Notes: generated by a model from the letters alone, not told the origin. Counted from the stretch's first letter, positions 42,320 to 51,624 are shown. The stretch: DNA of 51,793 nt from UBA1181 sp963626555 (GCA_963626555.1 CAVFXQ010000018.1:1-51793); one strand, 5' to 3'. Translations and numbers: made by a program.

Positions 42320-43339
42320 ATGTCCGATTTTAACATTAGGAATAGTGCTGCTGAGAAGGAAAAGGAGTTTGAGAATGCTCTTAGACCTCTTTCGTTCGAT
42401 GATTTTTCTGGTCAGTCGAAGATAATAGAAAATTTGAAGGTCTTCGTTCAAGCAGCAAAGATGCGAGGGGAGTCATTGGATCACATATTGTTTCATGGAC
42501 CTCCAGGGTTGGGGAAAACCACTCTCTCTAATATTATAGCTAATGAATTGGGAGTTGGATTTAGGGTGACTTCTGGTCCTGTGTTAGACAAACCTGGCGA
42601 CTTGGCAGGGATTTTGACTAATCTTGAACCTCACGATGTACTCTTTATTGATGAGATACATCGTCTTTCCCCTATTGTTGAAGAGTATCTTTACTCTGCA
42701 ATGGAGGACTATCGCATAGATATCTTGATAGACAAAGGTCCGAACGCTCGTTCTATTCAGATTGACTTGAACCCTTTTACGTTAGTGGGAGCAACTACAA
42801 GAAGTGGATTGTTGACAAGTCCGCTGAGAGCGCGGTTTGGAATCAATTGCCACCTAGAGTATTATGATGTTGATGTACTGAAAAAGATTATTATTCGTTC
42901 AGCGTCTTTGTTGGGGGCACCTTGTGAAGAGAGTGCGGCTTTAGAAATTTCGCGGAGAAGTCGAGGGACTCCACGTATTGCCAATGCCTTGTTGAGAAGG
43001 GTTCGCGATTTCGCACAGGTGAAAGGCAACGGAACAATAGACCCTGAAATCACGCAATTTGCTTTAGAGGCTCTGAACATTGACACATACGGGTTGGATG
43101 AGATTGACAATAAGCTGTTGAATTTAATGATTGATAAATTCAAAGGAGGACCCGTTGGACTTAGCACTATCGCGACTGCCTTAGGTGAAGATCCAGGAAC
43201 TGTTGAAGATGTTTACGAACCCTATTTGATTAAAGAGGGTTTCATTAAACGTACACCGAGGGGACGAGAAGTAACAGATCTAGCTTATAAGCATCTCGGA
43301 AAGACTAAAACACCTCAAATGGGATCCCTATTTGATTGA
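42320..43339 (+). CDS. ruvB: Holliday junction branch migration helicase RuvB
   Basis: A 339-residue AAA+ motor that works with RuvA to move Holliday junctions. It has LRPLSFDDFSGQSKI near 22-36, Walker A HGPPGLGKTTLSN, Walker B VLFIDEIHRL, sensor TLVGATTRSGLLTSPLRARFG, and the C-terminal winged-helix segment GPVGLSTIATALGEDPGTVEDVYEPYLI with GFIKRTPRGREVT. Length is normal. ruvA is not in the window. Last gene of the antiporter operon, six bases after alkD. Confidence 0.97.
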   Translation: MSDFNIRNSAAEKEKEFENALRPLSFDDFSGQSKIIENLKVFVQAAKMRGESLDHILFHGPPGLGKTTLSNIIANELGVGFRVTSGPVLDKPGDLAGILTNLEPHDVLFIDEIHRLSPIVEEYLYSAMEDYRIDILIDKGPNARSIQIDLNPFTLVGATTRSGLLTSPLRARFGINCHLEYYDVDVLKKIIIRSASLLGAPCEESAALEISRRSRGTPRIANALLRRVRDFAQVKGNGTIDPEITQFALEALNIDTYGLDEIDNKLLNLMIDKFKGGPVGLSTIATALGEDPGTVEDVYEPYLIKEGFIKRTPRGREVTDLAYKHLGKTKTPQMGSLFD

Positions 43340-43415
43340 TTCTTGTTAATGGAACATATATAGTATTGATAAAAATATAAAAATGCATATTGTTAGTGCT
43401 TTTTTCTTGCGAATG

Positions 43416-43447
43416 TTTGGTTCGTGAGAAGAAAATCTCTATCTTTG
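43416..43447 (+). promoter_or_regulatory. Promoter of the initiator tRNA
   Basis: -33 TTTG (43416-43419) and -7 TATCTTTG (43440-43447) with a 20-base spacer. The predicted start near 43454 gives a 5' leader of about 20 nt before the tRNA. Confidence 0.8.
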
Positions 43448-43474
43448 CACCACGATTTAAGGAAATCGGCTATA

Positions 43475-43547
43475 TGCGGAGTGGAGCAGTTGGCAGCTCG
43501 TTGGGCTCATAACCCAAAGGTCGTTTGTTCGAGTCAAACCTCCGCAA
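43475..43547 (+). tRNA. tRNA-fMet (CAT), initiator
   Basis: A complete 73-nt cloverleaf: acceptor stem 43475-43481 with 43540-43546, D stem GAGC/GCTC, anticodon stem TTGGG/CCCAA with loop CTCATAA (anticodon CAT), variable loop AGGTC, T stem GTTTG/CAAAC with loop TTCGAGT, discriminator A at 43547. Three consecutive G-C pairs close the anticodon stem (GGG/CCC) and the body closely follows known initiator tRNAs, so this is the initiator rather than elongator Met. The first pair is U1-A72 in place of the common C1-A72 mismatch. CCA is not encoded. Confidence 0.93.
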
Positions 43548-43553
43548 CGTTAG

Positions 43554-43582
43554 AGAGAAGATGGGAATCTTCTCTTTTTTTT
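43554..43582 (+). terminator. Terminator of the initiator tRNA
   Basis: A perfect 9-bp stem (43554-43562 with 43567-43575) closed by GGGA and followed by T7. Confidence 0.88.
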
Positions 43583-43798
43583 GTGCCTATAAAAAAATTG
43601 TTTCAGAAATATTGAAAAGTTACTTTGGGAAGCCGTTCGGAGAAGGGTTAGTGTTTTGGTTGCCCAATGATTGTTTAAGAGNNNNNNNNNNGTTTAAGAG
43701 CATTTGATATTTTATTTTCTTTGTGAAAAACAATTCTCTTTTTATAGTGTGCCAATTTTTTTTTTACTTTGCAGACGATTACGATATCGGTGACGAAC
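43583..43798. other. Intergenic region with assembly gap and likely topA promoter
   Basis: Ten Ns fill 43682-43691. The nine bases before and after them are identical (GTTTAAGAG at 43673-43681 and 43692-43700). TTACTTTG at 43764-43771 is one base off the -7 consensus and is a likely topA element, 27 bases before its ATG. No gene is supported; a reading frame across the Ns is an artefact. Confidence 0.7.
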
Positions 43799-46261
43799 AT
43801 GCAAAAAAATTTGGTTATAGTAGAGTCTCCTGCAAAGGCAAAGACTATTGAGAAATTCTTAGGAAGTGATTATAAGGTAATGTCTAGTTTCGGTCATATC
43901 CGCGATTTGAAGAAAAGAGGTATAGGCGTAGACATTGCGAATCATTTTGCGCCAGATTATGAAGTTCCGAGCGACAAGAAAGAGATAGTAGCTGAACTAA
44001 AAAAGCAGGCAAAAGGTGCTGAGATGGTATGGCTCGCATCCGATGAAGACCGCGAGGGGGAGGCAATTGCTTGGCATCTTTATGAAGTATTAGGTTTGGA
44101 CAAGGAACATACGCGACGTATTGTTTTCCACGAAATCACGAAAAATGCCATTCTTCATGCTATCGAAAATCCCCGAGAAATTGATAATAATCTTGTTTGT
44201 GCCCAGCAGGCTCGTCGTGTACTAGATCGTATTGTTGGTTTTGAACTTTCCCCGATTCTTTGGCGTAAGGTTAAACCTTCGCTTTCGGCGGGACGCGTAC
44301 AGTCGGTAACCGTCCGTCTTATCGTAGACCGAGAAAGAGAAATCCAACATTTCGTCCCAGAGTCGTCGTATCGAGTTCGTGCCGTTTTTGGTGTGAAAGA
44401 TAAAAGCGGTAAGACTATAGAGTTGGGGGCGGAATTGGCTACGCGCTTGAAAACCAAAGAAGAAGCTCTTTCATTCTTGAAATTGTGTGAAAACGCAACT
44501 TTCACTGTTGATGGCGTAGAAAAAAGACCAACAAGACGTAGTCCTGCTCCTCCGTTCACAACGTCAACCTTACAACAAGAAGCTTCGCGAAAACTTGGTT
44601 TTTCAGTTTCGCAGACGATGATGGTTGCGCAACGGCTGTATGAGTCAGGAAAGATTACCTATATGCGTACGGACTCCGTCAATCTGTCTTCATTGGCTTT
44701 AGGTGCGGCGAAAACGGAGATTTTGGAAATGGCAGGTGAAAAATATTTGCATACTCGTCAGTTTCAAACAAAGTCGAAAGGAGCGCAAGAGGCGCACGAA
44801 GCCATACGTCCCACCTACCTTAATAATCATGAGATTGAGGGTACTGCACAGGAGAAGAGATTATACGAATTGATATGGAAGCGTACTATAGCCTCGCAAA
44901 TGGCGGATGCTGAGTTGGAGAAGACTATCATCACAATATCGGTTAGTGGAGATGATAGGAAATTTATTACAGAGGGAGAAGTCCTATTGTTTGATGGATT
45001 CCTGAAAGTTTATATGGAGTCTGCTGAAGATGAAGAAAAGAAAGATAGTCAGAAACTATTGCCACCGATTGCAGTTGGTGATAGATTGACAGATGTAAAT
45101 TCAATAGAAGCTTGTGAGCGTTTCACTCAACGTCCGCCACGTTATACTGAGGCTAGTCTTGTACATAAATTGGAGGAATTGGGCATCGGTAGACCATCAA
45201 CTTATGCAACAACGATTTCAACGATACAAAATCGAGGATATGTTATAAAAGAAGATAGAGAGGGGATTGCTCGTAACTATAATGTGCTGACGCTTTTGGG
45301 TAGTCAGATAAAAGATGAAACGAAGACGGAGAATGTCTATCAAGAGCATGCAAAATTATTTCCTACGGATACTGGAATCGTGGTGAATGATTTTTTAAAG
45401 GAGTATTTCCCTGATATTTTAGACTATAATTTCACTGCGAATGTTGAAAAGACATTTGATGAGGTGGCAGAGGGCAAAGAGGAGTGGACAGCGTCTATTG
45501 ATTCTTTCTATAAGACTTTCCATCCAACAGTTGAAAATGCAGAGCATAATTCTGAACGGAAGGTGGGCGAGCGTCAGGTGGGTGTAGACCCTGTCAGTGG
45601 AAAGCCTGTCTTTGTGAAAATTGGACGATTCGGTCCAGTGGCTCAGATTGGTACGGCTGAGGATGAAGAAAAACCAAGGTTCTCACCATTACGCAAAAAT
45701 CAGTCTATTGAGACGGTTACTTTTGAGGAGGTGATGGATCTCTTCAAACTTCCAAGAGACTTGGGCGAGTTTGAAGGGAAAACAATGACGGTTGCCGATG
45801 GCCGTTTTGGTGCATACATCAAGCATGACTCCAAGTATGTATCTCTGAAAAAAGAGGACGATCCGATGACGATTACGGCTGAGCGTGCCATTGAGTTGAT
45901 TAAGGAGAAGCGAGAAAGAGATGCTAATAAATATATTAAAACATTTGAAGAGGAGGGTATTGAAGTCTGCAATGGTCGATTTGGTCCGTATCTAACTTTC
46001 AATGGCGCAAATTATAAACTGCCGAAGGATGTTGATCCGAAGTCACTGACAGTAGAGGAATGTAAGGAGATAATAGCGAAACAAGGAGAGAAAGAGCCCA
46101 AACGTTCTCGCTCGACTTCAAGAACAAAATCAGCAACAAAGAATGTTTCTAAGGAGGCGACTGCTGAAGCGAAAAAGAAGTCAACTACAAGAAAAAGTAC
46201 TACAACTGCAAAGAAAACAAGCAAGAGTAGCGCAACGAAGACGAAAAAGTCTATTGAGTAA
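43799..46261 (+). CDS. topA: DNA topoisomerase I
   Basis: The type IA topoisomerase that relaxes negative supercoils. The ATG at 43799 begins MQKNLVIVESPAKAKTIEKF; an in-frame TTG at 43769 is within the promoter. The TOPRIM metal motif is LASDEDREGEA; the catalytic Tyr288 is in KITYMRTDSVNLS; RYTEASLVHKLEELGIGRPSTYA follows. The C-terminal third has topoisomerase C-repeats (GRFGPVAQIG, DGRFGAYIKHD, NGRFGPYLTFNG) in place of the four-cysteine zinc fingers of E. coli, and ends in a Lys/Ser/Thr-rich tail of about 50 residues. At 820 residues it fits Bacteroidota members. Confidence 0.96.
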   Translation: MQKNLVIVESPAKAKTIEKFLGSDYKVMSSFGHIRDLKKRGIGVDIANHFAPDYEVPSDKKEIVAELKKQAKGAEMVWLASDEDREGEAIAWHLYEVLGLDKEHTRRIVFHEITKNAILHAIENPREIDNNLVCAQQARRVLDRIVGFELSPILWRKVKPSLSAGRVQSVTVRLIVDREREIQHFVPESSYRVRAVFGVKDKSGKTIELGAELATRLKTKEEALSFLKLCENATFTVDGVEKRPTRRSPAPPFTTSTLQQEASRKLGFSVSQTMMVAQRLYESGKITYMRTDSVNLSSLALGAAKTEILEMAGEKYLHTRQFQTKSKGAQEAHEAIRPTYLNNHEIEGTAQEKRLYELIWKRTIASQMADAELEKTIITISVSGDDRKFITEGEVLLFDGFLKVYMESAEDEEKKDSQKLLPPIAVGDRLTDVNSIEACERFTQRPPRYTEASLVHKLEELGIGRPSTYATTISTIQNRGYVIKEDREGIARNYNVLTLLGSQIKDETKTENVYQEHAKLFPTDTGIVVNDFLKEYFPDILDYNFTANVEKTFDEVAEGKEEWTASIDSFYKTFHPTVENAEHNSERKVGERQVGVDPVSGKPVFVKIGRFGPVAQIGTAEDEEKPRFSPLRKNQSIETVTFEEVMDLFKLPRDLGEFEGKTMTVADGRFGAYIKHDSKYVSLKKEDDPMTITAERAIELIKEKRERDANKYIKTFEEEGIEVCNGRFGPYLTFNGANYKLPKDVDPKSLTVEECKEIIAKQGEKEPKRSRSTSRTKSATKNVSKEATAEAKKKSTTRKSTTTAKKTSKSSATKTKKSIE

Positions 46262-46285
46262 TTTTACTAATTGAATAAATTATAA

Positions 46286-46312
46286 TGGTCTTGTTTTTCT
46301 GTGAAATAAGAC
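46286..46312 (+). terminator. Imperfect terminator after topA
   Basis: GGTCTT (start) pairs with AAGACC (end), with further imperfect pairing inside; CTATTTTGTTAT follows. Weak to moderate. Confidence 0.5.
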
Positions 46313-46337
46313 CCTATTTTGTTATATAAAAAACATT

Positions 46338-47561
46338 ATGGAATCTATTGTAATACGTTTTTTGCGTTATGTGGGATGTGAAACGACCTCGGATGAAACG
46401 CAAACCAAATCGCCTACAACCAATGGTCAGTTTGTTTTAGCCAATGCTTTGAAAACAGAATTGGAGGAGTTGGGTGCAATGAATGTTGTCGTTGACAACA
46501 ATGGATATCTTACTGCTACCATTCCATCAACTTCAACAAAGAAAATACCTACAATAGGTTTTATCGCTCATTTAGACACTAGTCCTGATGCGTCTGGAAG
46601 TAATGTAAAAGCACGAGTTGAAAAATACATAGGAGAGGACATTTTGTTAGGTGAGGAGAGTGGAAAGATTTTGTCTGCCTCTCAGTTTCCAGAACTGAAG
46701 AACTATGAAGGTCAAGAACTTATAGTGACTGATGGAACCACGCTTTTGGGTGCAGATGATAAAGCGGGCATTGCCGAGATTATGACAATGGCAGAATATT
46801 ACCTGCAACACCTAGAACTTGAGCATGGAGTCATTCGTATTGCCTTCACTCCCGACGAGGAAATCGGTCGTGGCGCAGATCTTTTAGATGTGAAAACATT
46901 TGGCGCAGAGTGGGCGTATACGGTCGATGGTGGGGCTGTTGGAGAGTTGGAGTTTGAAAATTTCAACGCTGCGTCTGCAACGGTTCACGTATATGGGCGA
47001 AATGTTCACCCAGGCTCTGCGAAGAATAAAATGGTGAATGCGTCAAGAATCGCTTCGCAGATTGTTTCTGCGTTGCCACAAGATGAAACACCCGAAAATA
47101 CAGAGGGGTATGGTGGCTTTATCCATCTGACATCATTCGAGGGAGATGTGGAGCATGCTCAACTAAAATTTATAATTAGAGATCATGATGAGTCAAAGTT
47201 TGAGGAGAAAAAAGAGACTTTGAAGCGCGTGGTCAATGAGGTTTGTGCTTTGTTTAAAGGAGCTAAAGTAGAAATCAATATAAAAGAACAATACCGAAAT
47301 ATGATAGAGAAAATAAAACCTGTCATGTTCGTGGTGGATATTGCCAAACAAGCTATTGAAAATGTTGGAGTGACACCGAAAGTACAGCCTATTCGGGGTG
47401 GAACGGATGGAGCAAACCTCTCGTTCAAGGGTTTGCCTTGTCCTAATTTGTTCTCTGGTGGCGAGAATTTTCACAGTTGTTATGAGTATGTTCCGGTTCC
47501 ATCTATGCTAAAGGCAGCGGAGACATTGATTGAGATTGTTCGTTTGGTTGCACTACGTTGA
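46338..47561 (+). CDS. pepT: Peptidase T (tripeptide aminopeptidase)
   Basis: A 407-residue cytosolic M20 metallopeptidase that removes the N-terminal residue of tripeptides. Metal and catalytic motifs are FIAHLDTSPDASGSNVKA near 74-91, LLGADDKAGIAEI near 137-149 and FTPDEEIGRGADLLD near 171-185. VHVYGRNVHPGSAKNKMVNA and the C-terminal IRGGTDGANLSFKGLPCPN then follow, all as in PepT. It is followed after 12 bases by the esterase gene and may be the first gene of an operon running to 50936 or 51624. Confidence 0.95.
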   Translation: MESIVIRFLRYVGCETTSDETQTKSPTTNGQFVLANALKTELEELGAMNVVVDNNGYLTATIPSTSTKKIPTIGFIAHLDTSPDASGSNVKARVEKYIGEDILLGEESGKILSASQFPELKNYEGQELIVTDGTTLLGADDKAGIAEIMTMAEYYLQHLELEHGVIRIAFTPDEEIGRGADLLDVKTFGAEWAYTVDGGAVGELEFENFNAASATVHVYGRNVHPGSAKNKMVNASRIASQIVSALPQDETPENTEGYGGFIHLTSFEGDVEHAQLKFIIRDHDESKFEEKKETLKRVVNEVCALFKGAKVEINIKEQYRNMIEKIKPVMFVVDIAKQAIENVGVTPKVQPIRGGTDGANLSFKGLPCPNLFSGGENFHSCYEYVPVPSMLKAAETLIEIVRLVALR

Positions 47562-47573
47562 TTCTTGATGTAG

Positions 47574-48446
47574 ATGAATTGTATAATTCGTATTTTGGTA
47601 GTCTTGTATGTTTTTAGTCTCTCTTTTGTTACACTCTTTGCAAAGGAATATACTACTGTGAAGTTGTGGAAAAGGACTCGTAACGTATTGGAGATTTGTC
47701 CAGAGCTTCGAGTATACTTTCCGAACGACAGCGTAGAAAGGCAGAAAACTTGTATACTAATTTGCCCTGGAGGAAGTTATCATCATTTGGGATTGCACAA
47801 TGAGGGTTCTGAAGTGGCCGAGATTTTCACTACATGGGGTGTTACGGCTGTTGTGTTACGATATCGTGTCTCTTCTCGATGCAATCATCATCCTGCTATG
47901 ATTGAAGATTTCCAACGAGCGATGCAGATAATTCGTGAGCGCGCTTCTGAATGGGGTATAGAAAAGGTGGGGGCGATAGGTTTTTCAGCAGGAGGACATT
48001 TGGTGGCTTTAGGAGCGGAGTTGCACGAAAATTTTCTTGCGAAGAGAGATATAAACATTGATGACAATACCATTCGCCCAGATTTCGTTTGCCCGATATA
48101 CCCTGTCATTTCTACAGACGAGACAATAGCGCATAAAAAATCAATCAATAATTTTTTTGGTGGTAGATGTACCGAAGAAGAAAAAGATTTCTTTTCTTTG
48201 GAAAAGCATGTCCCCTCGGATATGCCTCCAACGTTTTTGTTGGCATGTAAGGACGATGACGTGGTAGATTATCGGAATAGCGTTTTTTTGTATAAAGCGT
48301 TAATTCAACAAAACATTCGTTCTGAATTTTATTTGTTGGATAGTGGAGGGCATGGATTCGGATTCACTCGAACAAAAAGTGAGGAGACAAATCAGTGGTA
48401 TAATATCTTGAAAAAGTGGATGATAAAGAATGATTTTTTGAAGTAA
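47574..48446 (+). CDS. Exported alpha/beta-hydrolase, acetyl esterase-like
   Basis: A 290-residue hydrolase with signal peptide (IIRILVVLYVFSLSFVTLFA). Motifs: oxyanion-region ILICPGGSYHHLGLHNEG, nucleophile Ser in IGFSAGGHL, Asp in CKDDDVVDYRN and His in DSGGHGFGF. This is the BD-FAE/acetyl-xylan-esterase-like group common in Bacteroidota, often deacetylating polysaccharide; here no glycan-degrading genes flank it, so the substrate stays open. It stands 12 bases after pepT and 33 before the PaaK-like gene. Confidence 0.82.
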   Translation: MNCIIRILVVLYVFSLSFVTLFAKEYTTVKLWKRTRNVLEICPELRVYFPNDSVERQKTCILICPGGSYHHLGLHNEGSEVAEIFTTWGVTAVVLRYRVSSRCNHHPAMIEDFQRAMQIIRERASEWGIEKVGAIGFSAGGHLVALGAELHENFLAKRDINIDDNTIRPDFVCPIYPVISTDETIAHKKSINNFFGGRCTEEEKDFFSLEKHVPSDMPPTFLLACKDDDVVDYRNSVFLYKALIQQNIRSEFYLLDSGGHGFGFTRTKSEETNQWYNILKKWMIKNDFLK

Positions 48447-48479
48447 TAAGATTGATTAATACGAATAAACACAAAAGAT

Positions 48480-49784
48480 ATGAATAGTTTCGAACCAGAA
48501 ATTGAGTTTCAACCCCGTGAAGTTATAAAGGCTTTTCAAGAAGAAAAATTGAAAGAACATTTGGCATATCTCAAGGCAAAATCACCTTTCTACCAACGAA
48601 TGTTCATGGAAAATAATATTGAAATCTCCGATATTAAAACATTGGAAGATCTTACACAAATTCCTGTAACCACAAAGGAGGATTTGCAGAAGTACAATAA
48701 GGACTTTATTTGTGTGCCAGCTTCAGAAATAAGGGATTACATCACTACTTCGGGAACATTGAGTGATCCCACAACATTTGTTTGTACGGACAAAGATTTA
48801 GATCGTTTGGCATACAACGAGGCTATCTCTTTTGCTGCCGCAGGAGGAAAAGCAGGTGATGTATATCAGTTGATGACCACCTTGGATAAGCGATTTATGG
48901 CAGGTTATGCTTATTGCTTAGGTATTCGCATGTTAGGAAGTGGCTTAATTCGTGTAGGTAATGGTATCCCAGAGTTGCAGTGGGACACTATTCAGCGATT
49001 GAATCCAGACACTATAATCTGTGTGCCATCGTTTATTTTGCGAATTGTAAAATATGCAGAAGAACACGGTATCGACTATCGCAAATCAAGCATTAAGAAA
49101 GCGGTTTGTATTGGTGAAAATCTTCGTAACGACGATTTCAGTCTTAATCTTTTAGGCAAGAAAATCAAAGAGAAATGGGATATAGATCTTTATTCAACCT
49201 ACGCTTCTACGGAGATGGGAACCTCTTTCTGCGAGTGTTCTGCAGGTCAGGGTGGGCATCACCATCCCGAGTTGATTATCTGCGAGTTGCTTGACGAGAA
49301 TAATCAACCTGTCAAAGAAGGGGAGGTTGGTGAATTGGTGGTGACGACTTTAGGGGTTGAGGCTATGCCGTTGCTTCGCTTCAAAACAGGAGATATTGCA
49401 CGTTTCCATTATGAGAAGTGTAGTTGTGGAAGAACTACTATGCGTATCAGTCCAATTATAGGAAGGAAGAAGCAAATGATTAAGTTCAAGGGTACGACTC
49501 TCTATCCTGCCTCTATCTTTGATGTGTTAGACAATACAGATTATGTGGTGAACTACTATGTAGAGGTGAGTAGCAATGAGATAGGTATGGATCATGTAAC
49601 GACTTATATTGGAGTGAAAGAACCTAAGGATGAGATGATTAAGGATATGAAAGACCGCTTTAGGGCAAGGCTGAGAGTCGCTCCAGAGGTTGTTTTCAAG
49701 GAGATAGACGAGATTCAGAAGATAGTTCTTCCTGAAATCAAACGTAAACCGATGAAGTTTGTGGATTTAAGGAATCAGGATTAG
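48480..49784 (+). CDS. Phenylacetate-CoA ligase family (PaaK-like) adenylate-forming enzyme
   Basis: A 434-residue ANL-superfamily enzyme of PaaK type. It shows YITTSGTLSDPTTFVCTDKDL (phosphate-binding loop) near 96-115, LYSTYASTEMGTSFCECSA near 240-258, LLRFKTGDIARF near 300 with a CxCG segment (EKCSCGRTTMRIS), and GRKKQMIKFKGTTLYP near 320. Members activate aryl or other acids as CoA thioesters. No phenylacetate catabolic gene is present, so another acid is likely. It is followed after 27 bases by an acyltransferase gene, which suggests the two use the same acyl group (inference). Confidence 0.85.
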   Translation: MNSFEPEIEFQPREVIKAFQEEKLKEHLAYLKAKSPFYQRMFMENNIEISDIKTLEDLTQIPVTTKEDLQKYNKDFICVPASEIRDYITTSGTLSDPTTFVCTDKDLDRLAYNEAISFAAAGGKAGDVYQLMTTLDKRFMAGYAYCLGIRMLGSGLIRVGNGIPELQWDTIQRLNPDTIICVPSFILRIVKYAEEHGIDYRKSSIKKAVCIGENLRNDDFSLNLLGKKIKEKWDIDLYSTYASTEMGTSFCECSAGQGGHHHPELIICELLDENNQPVKEGEVGELVVTTLGVEAMPLLRFKTGDIARFHYEKCSCGRTTMRISPIIGRKKQMIKFKGTTLYPASIFDVLDNTDYVVNYYVEVSSNEIGMDHVTTYIGVKEPKDEMIKDMKDRFRARLRVAPEVVFKEIDEIQKIVLPEIKRKPMKFVDLRNQD

Positions 49785-49811
49785 TTATTTAATAATAGAA
49801 AGCAAATATAA

Positions 49812-50936
49812 ATGGATAAAGGTTTTAATTTTGATGCGTTACGCCCTTATCGTGATGAGGAAGTGCCTCAGGCTATTTTAACAATTGTGAATGATGTCTA
49901 TTTCCCATTGGTAGTTAATTATTTACAGCCTGGGAAAGATGTTGAGATGGTGAAGAGGAATCTTTTGCAGATTAAAACAGTGAAAGAATTTCAGGAACAG
50001 GTTATGCTGATGGCTATTAGTGCAATTGTAGAGAAGACAAGCGATGGCCTGACGAGCGATGGGTTTGAAAATATAGACAATAACACACGGCATATCTTTA
50101 TTGCTAATCATCGTGATATTATGTTAGATGCGGCATTATTGGATGTACTGCTCTATCAACATGGCATAGACACATGTCAAATAACTTTCGGCAGCAACTT
50201 GATGAAAGGGGATATGGTAATAAATGTCGGAAAGTTGAATAAGATGTTTCGAATTATCAGGGGTGGAAATGCACGCGATTTTTATCGGAACTCATTAGAG
50301 GTTTCTGCTTATATGCGACACGTTTTAACAGTGCAAGACGAGTCTGTGTGGATTGCCCAGCGAAATGGTCGAACCAAGAATGGTGTTGATCAAACGGAAA
50401 TAGGGGTGCTGAAAATGTTTTCGTTAAGTAGTGAAAAGGATTTCGTTGACAATTTAGATGAATTACATATTACTCCGATTTCTATCTCTTACGAATATGA
50501 ACCATGTGATTTTTTAAAGACAGCGGAATTGTATATCTCTCGTCATTTGCGTTATGAGAAAAGTGAAAATGAGGATTTTAATAGTATTCTGACGGGAATC
50601 AGACAAAAGAAAGGCAAAATGCATTTGTCGGTAACGCCACCTATTACTCGTGAAGAGTTAGAATATTGCGATAGGAAAGAAAAGAAAGAGAAATTTGAAG
50701 AATTAGGTCGCATTATTGATGAACGGATAAATGGGCATCATAAACTATTCAAAAATAATTTTATAGCCCATGATTTGTTGAACAACGCCATGAATTTCAA
50801 TGAGTTCTATACGAAAGAAGACAAGGAGAAATTTGTTGATTATATGAAGACAGGTTTGGATGCGATGAAATTGGACGGCGAAAGAAATGAGATAGAGAAG
50901 GTGTTTTTGGAGATATATGCGAATCAGGTGAGATAA
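49812..50936 (+). CDS. Glycerolipid acyltransferase-like protein (PlsB/PlsC superfamily)
   Basis: A 374-residue soluble or peripheral acyltransferase. Motif I is FIANHRDIMLDAAL near residues 96-109; motif II/III-type segments are FRIIRGGNARDFY and WIAQRNGRTKNGVDQTE near 180-196, where the RNGRTKNG stretch takes the place of PEGTRS; ITPISISYEYEP follows. It differs from the other acyltransferase at 40265 in lacking membrane segments. With the preceding PaaK-like ligase it may transfer an activated acid to a lipid or other acceptor. Confidence 0.78.
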   Translation: MDKGFNFDALRPYRDEEVPQAILTIVNDVYFPLVVNYLQPGKDVEMVKRNLLQIKTVKEFQEQVMLMAISAIVEKTSDGLTSDGFENIDNNTRHIFIANHRDIMLDAALLDVLLYQHGIDTCQITFGSNLMKGDMVINVGKLNKMFRIIRGGNARDFYRNSLEVSAYMRHVLTVQDESVWIAQRNGRTKNGVDQTEIGVLKMFSLSSEKDFVDNLDELHITPISISYEYEPCDFLKTAELYISRHLRYEKSENEDFNSILTGIRQKKGKMHLSVTPPITREELEYCDRKEKKEKFEELGRIIDERINGHHKLFKNNFIAHDLLNNAMNFNEFYTKEDKEKFVDYMKTGLDAMKLDGERNEIEKVFLEIYANQVR

Positions 50937-50985
50937 AGAGAGATTACAGGGAAATGCTACAGTTGAAAAATAACGCACAAACATT

Positions 50986-51624
50986 ATGACCAAACTCGAA
51001 AAACTATACACAAGCATCAAGGAGCTGCAAGACCTTGGCTTGCCACTCAACGAAGAGACGCTGAAGGCGGTAGACGAATTAGAGGAGAAACTTATCAAGA
51101 CCGAGATTCTGCCTGCTATGTCGAAGGATATTGAGCCTATGCTCTCGCAGATACAGCGAGAACTGGTGCTCGTGGTGGAGTATAAACCGGGCGTTCCCAT
51201 CAGTGTGGCTCTGTCGCGCAAGACGAACATCACCGAACTCATAGATGCCAAGAAATTAGAGATAGACCCCGAAGTGGAACATAAAGAATTCGGTCCGAGA
51301 AGCAAAAAGGTGGAGGGACGCGCCGCCCCCACCAAACTACGTGTGGTAAAACCCAACGGCACCATCATCGAAGAGCGCAACGCCGCAGATACTTTAGTTG
51401 AGGCGTTGAAGCAAGCGGGATTGATGAAGGTGAGGGATTTAGGGATAAAACACTGCCGCATCAACATCGTTTCCACAACAAAAGACAAAAAATACGGAAG
51501 TTCGCAACAAGAAGCTGAGCCCGGCCTTTATGTCCTCACCCACAGCAACACTGAAGATAAAAAGAAAACCTTGGAGAAAATCTCTACAGCGTTGCAGTTG
51601 GGGTGGAAAATAGAAATTGTGTGA
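50986..51624 (+). CDS. Uncharacterised Bacteroidota protein of distinct base composition
   Basis: A 212-residue protein without signal peptide. Residues 1-65 are helical and charged (LYTSIKELQDLGLPLNEETL, AVDELEEKLIK). Residues about 65-90 are beta-like (RELVLVVEYKPGVPISVAL). A Pro/Lys linker precedes a C-terminal domain (about 118-212) with KLRVVKPNGTIIEERNAADTLVEALKQAGL and KKTLEKISTALQLGWKIEIV. I recall similar hypothetical proteins in Bacteroidota, sometimes in accessory regions, but no function. Codon use is unlike its neighbours, with many C-ending codons and a GC content near 60% in 51301-51360, suggesting transfer from another genome. Confidence 0.6.
   Translation: MTKLEKLYTSIKELQDLGLPLNEETLKAVDELEEKLIKTEILPAMSKDIEPMLSQIQRELVLVVEYKPGVPISVALSRKTNITELIDAKKLEIDPEVEHKEFGPRSKKVEGRAAPTKLRVVKPNGTIIEERNAADTLVEALKQAGLMKVRDLGIKHCRINIVSTTKDKKYGSSQQEAEPGLYVLTHSNTEDKKKTLEKISTALQLGWKIEIV

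Noticed and set aside
43525..43707. A 60-residue reading frame overlapping the tRNA and crossing the Ns
   Set aside because: It includes part of the tRNA and its terminator and reads through unknown bases.
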